From the NCBI GenBank assembly GCA_026119935.1, contig JALRMH010000020.1:558001-622000 (forward strand): 64,000 bases of DNA, in the 5' to 3' direction. Under the pieces are notes generated by a model. It was given only the letters and a program-made list of their open reading frames with translations. It did not search any database and was not told the DNA's origin. This document shows, one piece after another, positions 11,917-23,336 of this stretch; within the stretch, counting starts at the first letter, position 1, and the number at the start of each line of letters is the position of its first letter. A program made the position numbers and the translations under genes. Source of the stretch: Endothia cerciana. Its lineage: Eukaryota; Ascomycota; Sordariomycetes; Diaporthales; Cryphonectriaceae.

Positions 11917-12105
11917 CTCATAGTTGCACGTGGCGAAATGATGGCAGGATTACGAGACGTGGTTTGACGCGGTTTGTTTTTGTTTGGGGGGTTTTTGGTG
12001 GTTTTTTTTGTTGGTGTATCCATGTACAGCTGCCCTGGTTTTCATATTACAATGCACCTCCGCTTCGTATCGCCCTAGCACATGACTAGCTGCCCAGAAT
12101 ATCAG

Positions 12106-13914
12106 TTACATAAAGTCAATGCCCACGCCAACCGACAGGCCCTTGCGGCCTTGCTCTCCCCGCCTCAGCACAAGGGGCAGGCTGAAGTTCAGCTCAAATC
12201 TGGCGACCTGTGCGGCGTAGACCAGACCAAAACCTGCGGATAGGCTGGGAAGGCCGTTGGCCAGCTCGCCAAATGCCCTAGCCATGCCGCTCCTGGCTGC
12301 GCCGGGAGTCATGGCGAGACCCTTGCTCTCCTTCTCCCTGGCTGTCGTTCTATTCTCGAGTGCAACCAGACGGCCTCCGTTGGCGAACAATTGGAGTCGT
12401 AATGGCGAATCCACCCCCGTCCGTGGGAGGGGGAGGAGCATATTCACGCTGCCTGCTGCGTAGACATCTCCACCGACAGAGTCGTTTCCGTCCCGCGGGC
12501 CCAAGCCACCGATCTTGAACCCGCGCACATCGGTTGGACCGCCGAGTTGGAAGCGGTCGTTGATCAGACTCGGTATGATCTCGCCACGTGGAGACCAGCC
12601 CAGAGGGAGAGGCCAGAGAGCACCGAAGCGCAGGCCGCCCCCGATCGAGATCCCGGTCCGGCTGCTGCTCACACCAGGCAGCGGCACCGGCATAGCCCCT
12701 GCAACCTCGAATTCCGATTTTGAAAAGGCGATGTCGCCGCGCAGTGGTCCCACGCCTGCTAGCTCGGTTATCGCCTTCAGCAGGTAGCCGCTCTGGGGCA
12801 GCATCGGGTTGTCTCGGCGGTCCCGGGTGAATGTGTAGGTAAAAGAGCTCTTCATGCTATCGCCAGCATCGGCCCTGACAGTTGGCGAGGCAGCAGCGCT
12901 CAGACCCGTAATCTGCCGCCACGTTCTGGAGAATGCAAGGTTGTGCAAGTCGCGGCCTGGTGAGAGCCATGCAGCCCGTACTATGCCACCCTTCGAGGCC
13001 TCCTCGTGACTGGCCCAGGACTTTTGCGTATCGGATGATAGACCTTCCACCGACAGGCGGACATCGGGGTTGCTCTTGACGGGGGCAGAGAGGGACGCGC
13101 TGTAGGCCGATCTCGTCCGTGTTCCAGCGCTCGTGTTGACGGAGAGCTGCTCAGCTCCACCGAACATGTTCCTCCATAGCAGGTTGATGTACCCGGAGCC
13201 CTCAGTGTTGCCAAGCTCGGTACCGGTCTTCAGGAGGAAGCGGGATTTTTCGGCGACGCGTATCGAGACATCGATGTCGGTGCCCGCGGCGTGGGGGCTG
13301 GATTCTCGAGCGTCGGACAGGAAGACTGAAGGCTCGGGATGATATATCTCTGTGGGCCTCCGTCAGCAAACGTCACTATCCCTGTGAGGTGTTTTTTTCG
13401 CCGTTCGCATACCAAACCGCCCCAGCTTGTCCGTAACCTCTTGTATACCAGCCAGGACCTCGCCCAGTGTCGTTCCGGCGTTGCGCTTGTTATCGACGAG
13501 CGGCGCAAACAGAGGATCCAGGAAGCCTTTGCGAGTATTCTTTGCACCGTGCACCTCGATCGAATGTATGGTGGCAGGTCTCTGGAGGTGGTCGCTCAAC
13601 TGTACCGTCACATGTCAACCAACCCGACCTCGCATGTGGCTGGGGCGGCAGCGCCCGAAGGTCATGACTGACCAGCGTAAGTCTCCTCTGCAGGGCCTGC
13701 TGGTTCCGTAGGAGTTCCGCCTCCTCCATGTTGTGGGCTTCCCGGCGCAAGACCTCGGCGTCGGTCTCGAGCTTCCGCAGGCTGTCTATGGCCTGTGGGA
13801 GGGAAACGTGAGTACTGCGGTTAGCCATTGACCGTGGAAGACTAAGCAGTTGAGGCATGGTGGTAGGAGGGTTGGACTCACAGACAGGCCATCGGAGCCT
13901 TGATTGGAAGCCAT
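12106..13914 (-). CDS. SAM50: Sam50/Tob55, mitochondrial outer-membrane beta-barrel assembly protein
   Basis: Four exons on the minus strand: 13882-13914, 13673-13792, 13413-13599 and 12106-13349, 527 residues in total, close to the usual size of fungal Sam50. Donors are GTGAGT, GTCAGT and GTATGC; all phases agree. Residues about 56-145 (PATIHSIEVHGAKNTRKGF onward) form the single POTRA domain. The rest is the Omp85-type 16-strand barrel of the bacterial surface antigen family, with the conserved FQLGGPTDVRGF loop and a C-terminal strand ending LSVGVGIDFM, which fits the beta-signal. Sam50 is the core of the SAM complex and inserts beta-barrel proteins such as porin and Tom40 into the mitochondrial outer membrane. 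It is transcribed divergently from the UBC6 gene across a 784-bp spacer. Identification is firm; the very short first exon (11 codons) is the least sure part. Confidence 0.93.
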
Positions 13915-14698
13915 GAGCAGTTCTCGCCGAGCGTGGGCGTCGCGCAATCTCAAAATCGTACAGAGTGGTCTGGAGGAGAGACGAGAGAAGTCCGCGCGCC
14001 TGCAGATCGCGACGCAAAGAAAATCAATCGGAGAGCTGTCGGAGCTACAGAGGTACCTGGTAGCAGTCCCGAGGCCAGGGCGTAGGCGTGGCTTGAGTGC
14101 TGTAGGCGTGGCTAGGCTGCAGCAGGCGTGGCTAGGTGCCGTAGGCGTGGCTAGGCGTGGCTAGGCGTGGCTAGGCGTGGCTAGGCGTAGCACTAATTAT
14201 AGCTCCCAGGCGCGGGGGTGTTGTTGGGTAGGGGGGGGGGGCCCTCTCCTGGCCCTTGCGCATCACAAGCAAAGACGACACCTCTCACCTTGCCTTGCCA
14301 CTGCTCATATCCCACCCACTCCATCCACTCTCAACCTCATTCCGTCACCCCCGTCGTCCTCATCCCATCATCTCACCTGCATCCCCATCCTCACCCATCA
14401 CCCTCCCCCTCCCCAGGGTGCTCTCTCATTGACACGACCGACTCCTCCTCGCCTACACGACTGTCGCTCTAGATCAAGATATTATTGATTGTTTCATCCA
14501 TTCATTATCCAGGTGCCGCGACAGGCTGCCTGTGGTTTCTCAGAGACACTTCGACGCCTCCCTCTTCCGACAAAGACGGAGCCAGGAGCCATCGCTCTCA
14601 CGTGAGGTCGGGTCGCTGAAAATAAGTGCCCGAGACCTCTCGCCATTCTTTTCCCCCCCGTCTCCTCCCAACAACGTCCATATTCGGCGACAGCTGCT
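13915..14698. promoter_or_regulatory. shared promoter region of SAM50 and UBC6
   Basis: This 784-bp spacer separates the start codons of two divergent housekeeping genes, so it must contain both promoters and both 5' UTRs. It includes a decamer array (see the repeat entry), a run of 11 G at 14231-14241 and long C/T-rich tracts from 14245 to 14470 and near 14640-14675 on the UBC6 side. Pyrimidine-rich leaders are usual for highly expressed genes of filamentous ascomycetes. No TATA box stands out. Confidence 0.6.
14080..14190. repeat. CTAGGCGTGG decamer array
   Basis: From 14141 to 14190 the ten-base unit CTAGGCGTGG repeats in head-to-tail order about four and a half times. Looser copies containing GGCGTGGCT precede it from about 14080 (for example 14083-14093, 14103-14114 and 14124-14135), spaced by 10 to 20 bases. 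It lies in the bidirectional SAM50-UBC6 spacer, closer to the SAM50 start. It could be a tandem factor-binding site or a plain minisatellite. Confidence 0.85.
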
Positions 14699-15567
14699 AT
14701 GGCAACCAAGGCTGCGCACAGGCGTTTAACACGCGAGTACCAAGCCATCCAGAAGGAGCCCACTCCATACATCGTCGCCCACCCATGCGAGTCTAATATC
14801 CTAGAGCAAGTCGCCTCCGCAAGACCTGTCTGTCGCCTCAGCAGAAGTCACATTGTGCTAACGTTCGTTTCTTCCGCAGGTGGCACTACATCCTAACCGG
14901 ACCACCCGACACCCCCTACCACAACGGACAGTACTGGGGCACCCTAATGTTCCCGCCCGACTACCCCTTCAAGCCTCCAGCAATCCGCATGCACACGCCC
15001 TCAGGCCGCTTCCAGCCTTCTTCGCGCCTGTGCCTGACCATCTCCGATTTCCACCCACGCTCCTTCAACCCAGCATGGAGCGTCTCGACCATCCTCACCG
15101 GTCTGCTGTCCTTCATGACGTCAAATGAGATCACCACCGGCTCCATATCCGCCAGTACCGAGGAGCGAAAGATGCTAGCGGCGCGGTCACGATGGTGGAA
15201 CTCCACTGGCGGCGGCTCGCACGACAGCACGCGCGTCGCGCAAAAGGGCAATGTTAAGGCTGGCGACGGCGGCAAAAAGTTCCGCGCGGAGTGGCCAGAG
15301 GAGGACGCCGAGAACTGGAAGTGGATACGTGAGAACAATGTCGACGTTGCCACCGGTCAGAGGCCCATCGTTGCCGGCTCGTCGTGCGGGCCCCAGCTTG
15401 TCGGAGGCATCGGAGGCAGCGGGAACCAGGCACAGGCGGTCGTAGATGCGGTGGTGCAGCAGCGAGAAGCAGGCAGGGGCTGGTTGTCAGATCATAAGCT
15501 GTTGATTTTCGGTGGCGCCGTCTTCATCTACGTCTTGATCGCCCGCCTGTTAGGCGAGGGCATATGA
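14699..15567 (+). CDS. UBC6: Ubc6, tail-anchored ER ubiquitin-conjugating enzyme E2
   Basis: Exons 14699-14805 and 14880-15567 encode 264 residues. The intron starts with GC, not GT (AGA|GCAAGT), and ends CAG after a GCTAAC branch site. Only this join restores the conserved ILEWHYI core, so a GC-AG intron is well supported. The N-terminal UBC fold runs to about residue 155, with HPCESNILEWHY, YPFKPP and the active-site segment SSRLCLTISDFHP. The cysteine falls at residue 87, the position of the catalytic cysteine in yeast Ubc6. A variable linker follows, then a hydrophobic segment near residues 243-260 and almost no residues after it, the layout of a tail anchor. Ubc6 works with Doa10-type ligases in ER-associated degradation. 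It is divergent from SAM50. Very confident. Confidence 0.95.
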
Positions 15568-17679
15568 TGCGGCGGCAGACGAGACCTAGATGATGCTATT
15601 CGGCTTTGCGGACAAGATTGTATGCAAGACACGTCTTGCTTTGCGTGAATAAGAGACTCTCCTCGGAATTCCCGTCATCTGCAGTCGGCTTGCATGGAAG
15701 GCTGAGGGGCGTGCGCTTATGCACAGCAGATCGCCCATGCTGGGCGAACATCTAGTTATGCAGCGAAGAATAGGGATAATAGTCACACCACTACATCATG
15801 TTGGACCTGTCGGATCTTCCCGCCAGCCACGGCCTGCAGCCTTACAGGACCGGCGCCGTGATCAGGAGCTGCACGGAACTGCGTCCAAGGTGATCTGATG
15901 CAGGCGGGCCAGGCCGGGCACCACGGCTTTTCCGGAGTTTCAGCACGCAGTGCTTGTGACATTGCACACCTCAAGACTGCTTGTGAGAGTGTCGTAGTGG
16001 TTTAGCCCTTTGCACATCCCGAAAGCTGGGGCGCGAGGGTCATGGCCGAGCCAAGTTGTCATACGTCGCCAGGGATGGAGATTGGGTTCTCATCGAACGA
16101 TTCTGGAGTTTGGATGCCTGCGGCCATGACGCGCCCCGAGGTCCCGAAAGACGTAGATAGCATGACGAGGTACACAGCCGCGGCGTCCAGAACTGTGGGC
16201 GCCTTCAGACGCCATCTGCATCATGTTTGGCGGCCGCATGCTGTCATGGTCACGAGCCTCGGGCGATCAGGTGCTGATGAGATAGATCTTCCGACTGTTT
16301 CAAGAGGGAACTTATCGCGGCGGTTCTGGCCAGTAGGATGATTTATAAAGCACTGGTACATGCTTGATGGCGATCTGTTTTATAAACCGGCTGTAAAACT
16401 GCCGGTAAACCTAAAGACCTCGGTGGCGGCCAGTCTGCCTCCAGGCAGGCTGGTATCGTTCTGATTAATGTGTACGCTTACAGGTCCTCCAGAAGTGATC
16501 ATGGATACATCATGGCTAGGCCACCAGGACAGGCGAGTATCGATGCCCTCTCTTTTCATACCCGAGTCGAACGCCCAGAATAGCAGACCCTGACGTGTGG
16601 TCTCCCGCGGCTGCCGTCCTCGTGGCGTCCCGGGCGGTCCCTGGCAGGCTCTATATAAGTAAACTCGGAACCAGGTGCAGGTTGGGTGACATTGGCTGCG
16701 GCGTCCCGTCGAAGGGAAAAGAGGAGGGCGGGGGGGGGGGGAGGCGCGCGCGCGAAGGGGGCCAGGCCTCCCCTGACGTGCATCATACGCCTGTCTCACA
16801 CGACTCGCCAAGGTTTATTTATGCATAACCCTAGATTCCAACCATGAACACACACCCCACGCTCCTCGGCGACGGCTGACGGCGACGCTGGCATGCCGCA
16901 CCCTGCCTAAGGATAGGCTCTTTCATCCAGCGTCTAGGGACGATCAAGCTCCCACTCCGTCCAACCCAGCCCGGCTGCCGTGATCCAGCGGAGAGCGGAG
17001 CTTCATCGCGCCCCTCCCCCGTGATCGACCTGGCCGGCAAGCTTAATGAATCCTCCGGAGACCTCCAGAACCCCAGGGCTGGACAGCCTTTCGAGCAAGG
17101 CCGGGGTCATCGATGCTGGCGAAACCTTGTTGATCCTCTTCGGGACACCCAGGCACCGCTGGAGGCTGACAGGTAAGAGACCTCTGGGTCTGCGCGGATC
17201 CTCATGGGCTACGTCTCCTCCCGACTCTGTACATCACCAGGGCACGAAGGATCGCCGTTATGGGCCATACTTCTGCTACCATAGAATGTATGATCGGTGA
17301 ATTTGAGTTCGACACTGGTCCTGGCTAGACCGCCCTGCAGGACCGACCAGCAAACCTGGCACGCTTGTGTGGCCAAGAAGATGATCGAAATCTCAAACCA
17401 GCCCAGACAGGCCTGGCGGGAGGCCCACCCAGGCCCAGCGCCAGCTACAGCCTTTCGAAACACCTATATTCGGCCTCGTATCTAGATACCCAACGCATGG
17501 CAGACAATGGCGAAGGCGTCTCATCCGGTATATCGAGGAGGCGATGCGGTAAATCACTGAAATACTCTTGACGCCGAGGCAGATCTGTCGTTTCTGCACA
17601 CTCTCTTCCTCTCCCATGGCCTGGTGCCCAACATCGAATAGACCCTAGTAATTCCTAAAGAAAAGTTCGGTTCGACATA
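15568..17679. other. intergenic region between UBC6 and the MFS gene
   Basis: No convincing gene in 2.1 kb. The first part is the UBC6 3' UTR. A run of 12 G lies at 16730-16741, next to alternating CG. Open frames of up to 143 codons around 16380-16830 overlap on both strands and lack any domain. The last few hundred bases, ending in the A-rich sequence just before 17680, are the likely promoter and leader of the transporter gene. Confidence 0.45.
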
Positions 17680-19903
17680 ATGGCCGGCGCCCGCCTCAGC
17701 TGGCCTCTCGGGAGGTTCGAGACCGAGGTCATGTACGAGACCTCAAAGGTCTATGGTAACGAGAAGAAGCAGATCGATGTCGAGGTCGACGAGTTGTCGG
17801 CGGCTCGGAGCGCGAGCGACTCAGCGCAGGTCGTGGGCAGCGCGGACATCTTTGACGAGGATGGGAACATCAGGTTGATTCCGGTGAGTACTATACAAGA
17901 GAGAGTGCGCCTTCGGTGCTTGTCACTGACCACGATTTGCTGCCCAGATGCCCACATCGGATCCCAAGGGTGAGTGAGAATCCAAGGTCGTGAGCGTATG
18001 CGGCCCGAGAACTGAGTTCGGCCATCCGCAGATCCGTTGAATATGACGGATATGAGAAAATGGACTGCTATCGGTGTCCTCTGCTTTTGTAAGAGAACCC
18101 TCTCAGGCTCGCCAGATCTGGCCTTCGGATCGTCGTCCTCTGACCTCACGGGACGCCGTCAACAGTTGGCTCCCTAGCCCTATCCGCCGAGATCATCATC
18201 GGCGCGCTTATACCCATCTTCCTCCTCGAGTACGCCGGCCTCGACCCGCGGATCATCCGGGACATCGACTTCGTCGCGGCGTCTGGCGGCAAGGGCGCAC
18301 AGCTCAACCCGCTCGCCGTCATCCCCGCGGGCGTGACGCCGCCATCGCTGGCCAAGGTCTCGATGCTGGCCACCATCCCGCTGATCACCAACGGCATCGC
18401 CTCGTACTTCCTGGTGCCCCTCTCCATCGCCATCGGACGCCGCCCAGTGATGCTCTTTACCGCGGCCCTGGCGTGGTCCGGTGGCCTGTGGGCGGGCCTG
18501 TCGTCGTCGTTGGACGACCACCTTGCCGCGCGTGCGGTCATGGGCCTCGGCGCCGGCGCTGTGGAGGCCTTGATCCCCCTGATTGTGCAGGACATGGTGT
18601 TTATACACCAGAGGAACAAGGCGCAATCTACGATCGTTGCCAGCCAGGTGAGGATGACACGGACGGAAAGTTTGATACTGCGGCCACTAACGCACCTCAG
18701 GGTGTGATTCTCATCGCTCTCGGTATTGCGGCGCCGTATATCTCGGCCAACTACGACTGGCGATACCTCTACTACGCCACTTCGGGCGCGGGCATTGTAG
18801 CCTGGCTGTTGCTCATCGCCCTGCTGCCAGAGACCCGGTGGACGCGGTCCAAAGAGATGCTTTGTAAGGGCGAACTGCTTCCCAACGACGCCGAGATGCT
18901 ATGGTGCATTTATTGACTCCCCGTGCCCACAGCCGGCCGGCCCGAGGAGAAGCTCGCCCCCGGCGAGACCCGCCCCAGGCTCGACTACACCAGACATAGC
19001 GCTCGGACCTTGTGGACTGAGATTGGCATTTTCAACTCCGGCTTTGAGTGGAGGAACGCGGCCTTGTCGATGCTGGACACCCTGCGGACGACGCTCTTCC
19101 CTGCCGTGGTCTGGTCGGTTCTGGCGAATGCCATATTCTTGATCGTCAACCAGGCTGCTCAGCAGCTGGGCTCGTTCGCCCTACTCGCTCAGGGGTATGT
19201 CAACTCATGACCCGAGAGGCGAGGTGTACAGATATACTGACATGGCTTCAGATGGGAATTCCAGTGGACCGGTCTGTCCATCATTCCATTCGTGCTCGCC
19301 ACGGTTGTAGTCTTGTAAGCCACAACCCACCCCAACCCTTGAGCGCTCTGCAGATCGACACTGACACTACGTCCCAGCTTTCTCTCCGGCCCCGTCGCCG
19401 ACAAGGTCACCACCTTCATAGCCAAGCGCCGCAATGGCGTCCGCGAGGCCGAGTTCGGCCTGGTCAACATGCTCATCCCCTTCCTCGCCGGCATCGCCGG
19501 CTGCTTCGTGTTCGGCTTCGCCGGCCAGTCCGACGTGCACTGGTCGGTGCTGCTGCTCGGCATGTTCCTCATCGTCTTCGGCTTCCTGTGCATCATGATC
19601 ACGATCAACGTGTTCATCGTGGAGTCGTACCCCCAGTGGGCCGGCCCCGTGCTCGTCAACGTCTCCAGCCTCAGGATCGTCATCGCCTTCTTCCTGGCCA
19701 GCCTCGCGACCACCTGGGTCGAGGAGAAGGGGCTGCTGCCGACGTTCGTCATCTACGCCGAGGTCATGATCGTCCTGGTGCTGTTCCTGCCCATGCTGTG
19801 GTCTTTCGGGAAGAAGATCCGCATGTGGACCGCCGGTCAGGTCAAGGCGGCCCCGCCGAAGAAGGGTGCGGATCTCGAGGCGGAGTCGGGGTGGTACGAA
19901 TGA
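17680..19903 (+). CDS. MFS transporter (DHA1-like)
   Basis: Eight exons: 17680-17883, 17948-17969, 18032-18088, 18166-18647, 18701-18863, 18933-19194, 19252-19314 and 19378-19903, totalling 592 residues with all phases consistent. The second exon is only 22 nt. After a hydrophilic N-terminus containing IPxPTSDPKDPLNM-type sequence, about twelve membrane segments follow. The loop between segments 2 and 3 reads AIGRRPVML, the conserved major facilitator G-x-x-x-D/G-R-R motif, followed by RAVMGLGAGAVEALIPLIVQD typical of fungal DHA1-like carriers. Sequence after the central loop (PFVLATVVVFFLSGPVADK) matches the second half of the fold. A proton-coupled exporter or uptake carrier of the plasma membrane is likely; the substrate cannot be inferred. 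The neighbouring genes do not form an obvious cluster with it. Confidence 0.88.
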
Positions 19904-21631
19904 GTAAGAGCACACGCGCTCAAAGTGAGGATTATAACACCAGCGCCCTGTCGCCTACGAAATAGTCCCGTCTTGAAGCGTGGGAAGAGCAAGCGGGCAG
20001 ATACTGAGCCGGCTGGCCGGCGCCGCGGATTCACAACCAAGATGTCTATCTACCTCATCGAGGCAGGTCGCAGTCCGATGAGGTTCAGTCACTACCGCAG
20101 ATGATATGATAGAGTGCATTGCTGGCTACCTTGAGAGATTTATAAGGGCGCTGTGCTTTTCCTGGCTCATAGATGTTTAATTTGATGAATGATGAGTTCA
20201 TACCAAAGCATTCTGCCCATGCATATGTCGGTACTTGTGGATGTCCACCAGGCCCACAGATTCAGTTGAGTGACCACAAATATGCTAGCACTAAGACGTT
20301 ACTGTATCTCGACGCTCATATCCAAAACTTACTGCCTTGTGATTCGAACCACCCCCCCCCCCTATGACCGATAATTACCTGAATATCTGACGGTTAACAG
20401 AAGAAACGGCGTTTCCGAAAGATTCCGTCTTGCCATGACATTTCTTGTTCCGAACCACGATGCATGACAGGGTTTTAACAGTAAGGAACGACACGGCCAG
20501 GCATAATCCAGAGGGTTGTTCAGGAAAGGCCCTCCATTCTTCTATGGTGACGCCAACGGCTGGGGTACGAGACTCGTCGTTTGAAGCAATAGTCTGCCTC
20601 TCTGCTTGGGTGAGGAACTCAGCCGTCGCCGGCTCATCAATATCAAACTGTCAGCAGATGAGACCCGGGTGATGGCCGTTTTGAGGCAACCTTCCACAGT
20701 GAAGATCCTAGCAGCTGTAAATCATGTTGATAACAGTGTCTTCTTAGTTTCCTTTCCTTTATCGGATGGACGTGGAGGGACGAGTGCGTCTTTCCACTTG
20801 CCACCGCCATCCTCGGAGTCCATCAGAGCTATGTATGTACGCAATAGCATACGCAAGAATGTTGGAGATGGTATTCGAGACACCATTCTAGAACAAACAC
20901 GTTGGAGATCTGTTCTCCGGGCACGCGTTTCGCCTACAAGACGCATCCAAGAATCAGACCAGTGTCGGAATGCCGACCACGAAACGAGCTGCTACCAAAG
21001 AGGCGATAGCAGATTTGCCCATGCAGTCCATGGTAAGCTGGTCCATGGTCCACACGAAATGAAGTCCGCAAGCAGAGGGTCTGAGGTCGCTGAAAGTCCA
21101 CACACGCATTTACTCTACAGATGTTCTGTAGAGCGATCTTTTCTTCAGAAAGACCTACATTGGTTGGGGACGGCATTCCGAACGACCCCTGAAAAGGTGC
21201 CTGCAACGAAGTAACAGTGTCCTCCTCCCAAATCAGATACCGTGATCGATCAGCTACCTAAGCTCCTGAAGACCCTACAAATGCATACAACACTTTGACG
21301 TTTGCCCTCTATATTTGAACACTAGACGTGCTATGCGTGGAGCAGTTCACTGTGTACCCCGCATAGCACCGAGGATTGGTGACCTTTGGCAGCTCGGGGA
21401 AACGCTCTCCGCTAATTGTATGTTACCGAGGATCTGCTCTAGGATGGCTATGTCAGACTTGTTTGGGGCAGCTGCTCCCCTCATTCCGGAGGGCACGTGG
21501 ATTTTGAATCCCCCGCGTCGTCGTACTTTGGCGGCGTACATTGACGCGGTGGCTTCTTCGGATCGCGACAGGCCCGCTCATGATTCTATCGTAACAAGTC
21601 AGAATCTCTTGACTACGCTCGTCAAATAGAA
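19904..21631. other. intergenic region between MFS and paraoxonase-like genes
   Basis: No gene is supported in 1.7 kb. A run of 11 C sits at 20352-20362. A 202-codon frame at 20606-21214 has no ATG at its start and no recognisable domain. The sequence just before 21632 is the presumed promoter of the paraoxonase-like gene. Confidence 0.45.
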
Positions 21632-22984
21632 ATGGCAACGATTGGGGTATTGATGGCTGGGATGACCGGCCTTGCCGCCTACCTGTACGGACCGGCGGCG
21701 CATGGCGTCCTCACCAAGCTCGGTGTGTTCAGGCAGTTGACCTCGACTCCACTTGCGCATCCGGAAGACCTCGTCCAGATCCAGGATACGACCCACTGCG
21801 AAGACATACACTATTACGCGCCGGCCAACACACTCTTTACCGCCTGTGAGGACGTGAGTGCGACGCGGTTCAAGTGGTTCCCGCCTCTCGCATTCTTCGA
21901 TGATGCCAGCGTTGGTTGGAACTCAAGAGGCTCGATACATACCATCGACCCGGAGGTGAGAGCTCATCCTGCATAGCAGCACAGATGGGTTTGGAGTCTT
22001 GATGGCTAACATGAAAGTGGCCAGACGAAAAAATCCAAGCGGCTTGTTTTCGAGAACTTCGACGGTCCCTTCTGTAGCCACGGTATCGACGTGATTCCTG
22101 ACGCCAGCACGTCAGGAAACGGATCCGTGTATATCTTTGCTGTCAACCATGTCCCCAACGAGGCTGTCTACCCTAGGGATGGGAGCAGCCCTCGAGCCGA
22201 TCCGGGTGATGCACCCAAGTCAGCTTCTAGGGTCGAGGCTTTCCATCACGTGCTCGGTTCAGATACTGTCAAGCATGTGCACACCATCGCTCACCCGCTG
22301 ATCAAAACGCCAAATGATGTCTATGGCGTGAACAAGAATGAGATCTTTGTCACGAACGACCACTATTACTTCGACGGCCTCATGCGCGATATCGAGGACA
22401 TGTGGCCTGGAGCAACTTGGTCAGACGTGATTCACGCGACAGTCAGCGATGATGGATCTGTCGAGGCCGACGTGGCAATCGACAAGCTGCACAATCCCAA
22501 CGGCCTCGGCCACGGGAGGACGAGTGACGAGATCCTGGTCGGAAGCGCCGCGGGTGGGATCATGTGGCTGGGGTCGCTCGGCGACAAGCCCAAGACCATT
22601 GTTGTGAAAGGGGACGTGGACCTTGAATCCACCATGGACAACCCATCCTGGTTTACGGATACCTACGCTGACGACGCCACTGGTGATGCGAGCGGCTTTG
22701 TGCTCGGGGGCCTCTCGAAAGCCATCTATCTGAGCAGTACAGGGCATGACCCTTTGGGTCGGGAGGGCGTCATTGTTTGGCACGTGAAGCCTAGTAAGGA
22801 TGAGCCAGAAAGGTGGGAGAGGAAACTGTTGTGGCAAGACGATGGCAGCAATATCAGGAATGCGGCAACCGCAGTGTTGGTCGGGGTTGATCCCAAGAAG
22901 GAGGGCGGGCAAAAGAAGGCGTGGCTGTTTGTGACGGGCTTCTCGTCCGAGAACACTATTGCCGTCAAGGTCGACCTCTCATGA
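21632..22984 (+). CDS. paraoxonase/arylesterase-like beta-propeller hydrolase
   Basis: Exons 21632-21955 and 22025-22984 give 427 residues; the intron is GTGAGA...CAG. The first 20 or so residues form a hydrophobic segment, an uncleaved signal anchor as in animal PONs. Conserved landmarks of the PON family are visible: CEDI at about 56-59 (a Glu-Asp pair that binds calcium in PON1), SHGID near 126-130 (the His corresponds to the catalytic dyad region), NDVYGV near 205 and TNDHYY near 218, then HNPNGL. Family members fold as six-bladed propellers with two calcium ions and hydrolyse lactones and aryl esters. Filamentous fungi carry such proteins, mostly uncharacterised. The metallo-beta-lactamase hydrolase 4 kb away could act on related substrates. 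Family assignment is good, substrate unknown. Confidence 0.85.
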
Positions 22985-23336
22985 GAGCCGTACACACAGG
23001 TCTTCACAGCACGAGCAATCATTAGCGAAGCGAAGGGTACGGTCAGCCTATGCGGCCCCTCGCGATCAGGTTCCCACCTCACATAATGACTATGGACTTT
23101 CTGCCGAAGCCAGTTCTTTACTTGACACAGAAGCACTTTGACATGTGTACCTCCTCTGCAGATCTTACAATCCGATCCTACCCCAGACGGTGACGTCTCT
23201 TTGCGCCAACTCCGTGCTTTTATACATATTGTACAACGAGGACGCGAACACGTCCTCATGCGACTCACAGCCGGATTGCCTCACATGTTTGTCCCACACG
23301 CGAGACTCTCTACCAGACTTGCACCCGAGCATCGAC
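22985..23336. other. convergent 3' spacer
   Basis: A 352-bp tail-to-tail spacer between the paraoxonase-like gene (+) and the MARVEL gene (-). It should hold both 3' ends. No gene or distinctive motif seen. Confidence 0.5.

Noticed and set aside
14085..14190. CRISPR-like array
   Set aside because: The repeats are ten bases and directly adjacent, with no spacers, in a eukaryotic promoter; it is a minisatellite-type array.
20335..20450. possible minus-strand tRNA (sequence like a B box, GGTTCGAATCA)
   Set aside because: The only A-box-like sequence is about 85 bases away and no cloverleaf with acceptor pairing could be drawn; a C run lies inside.
20606..21214. 202-codon plus-strand frame
   Set aside because: No ATG at its start and no domain; probably chance.
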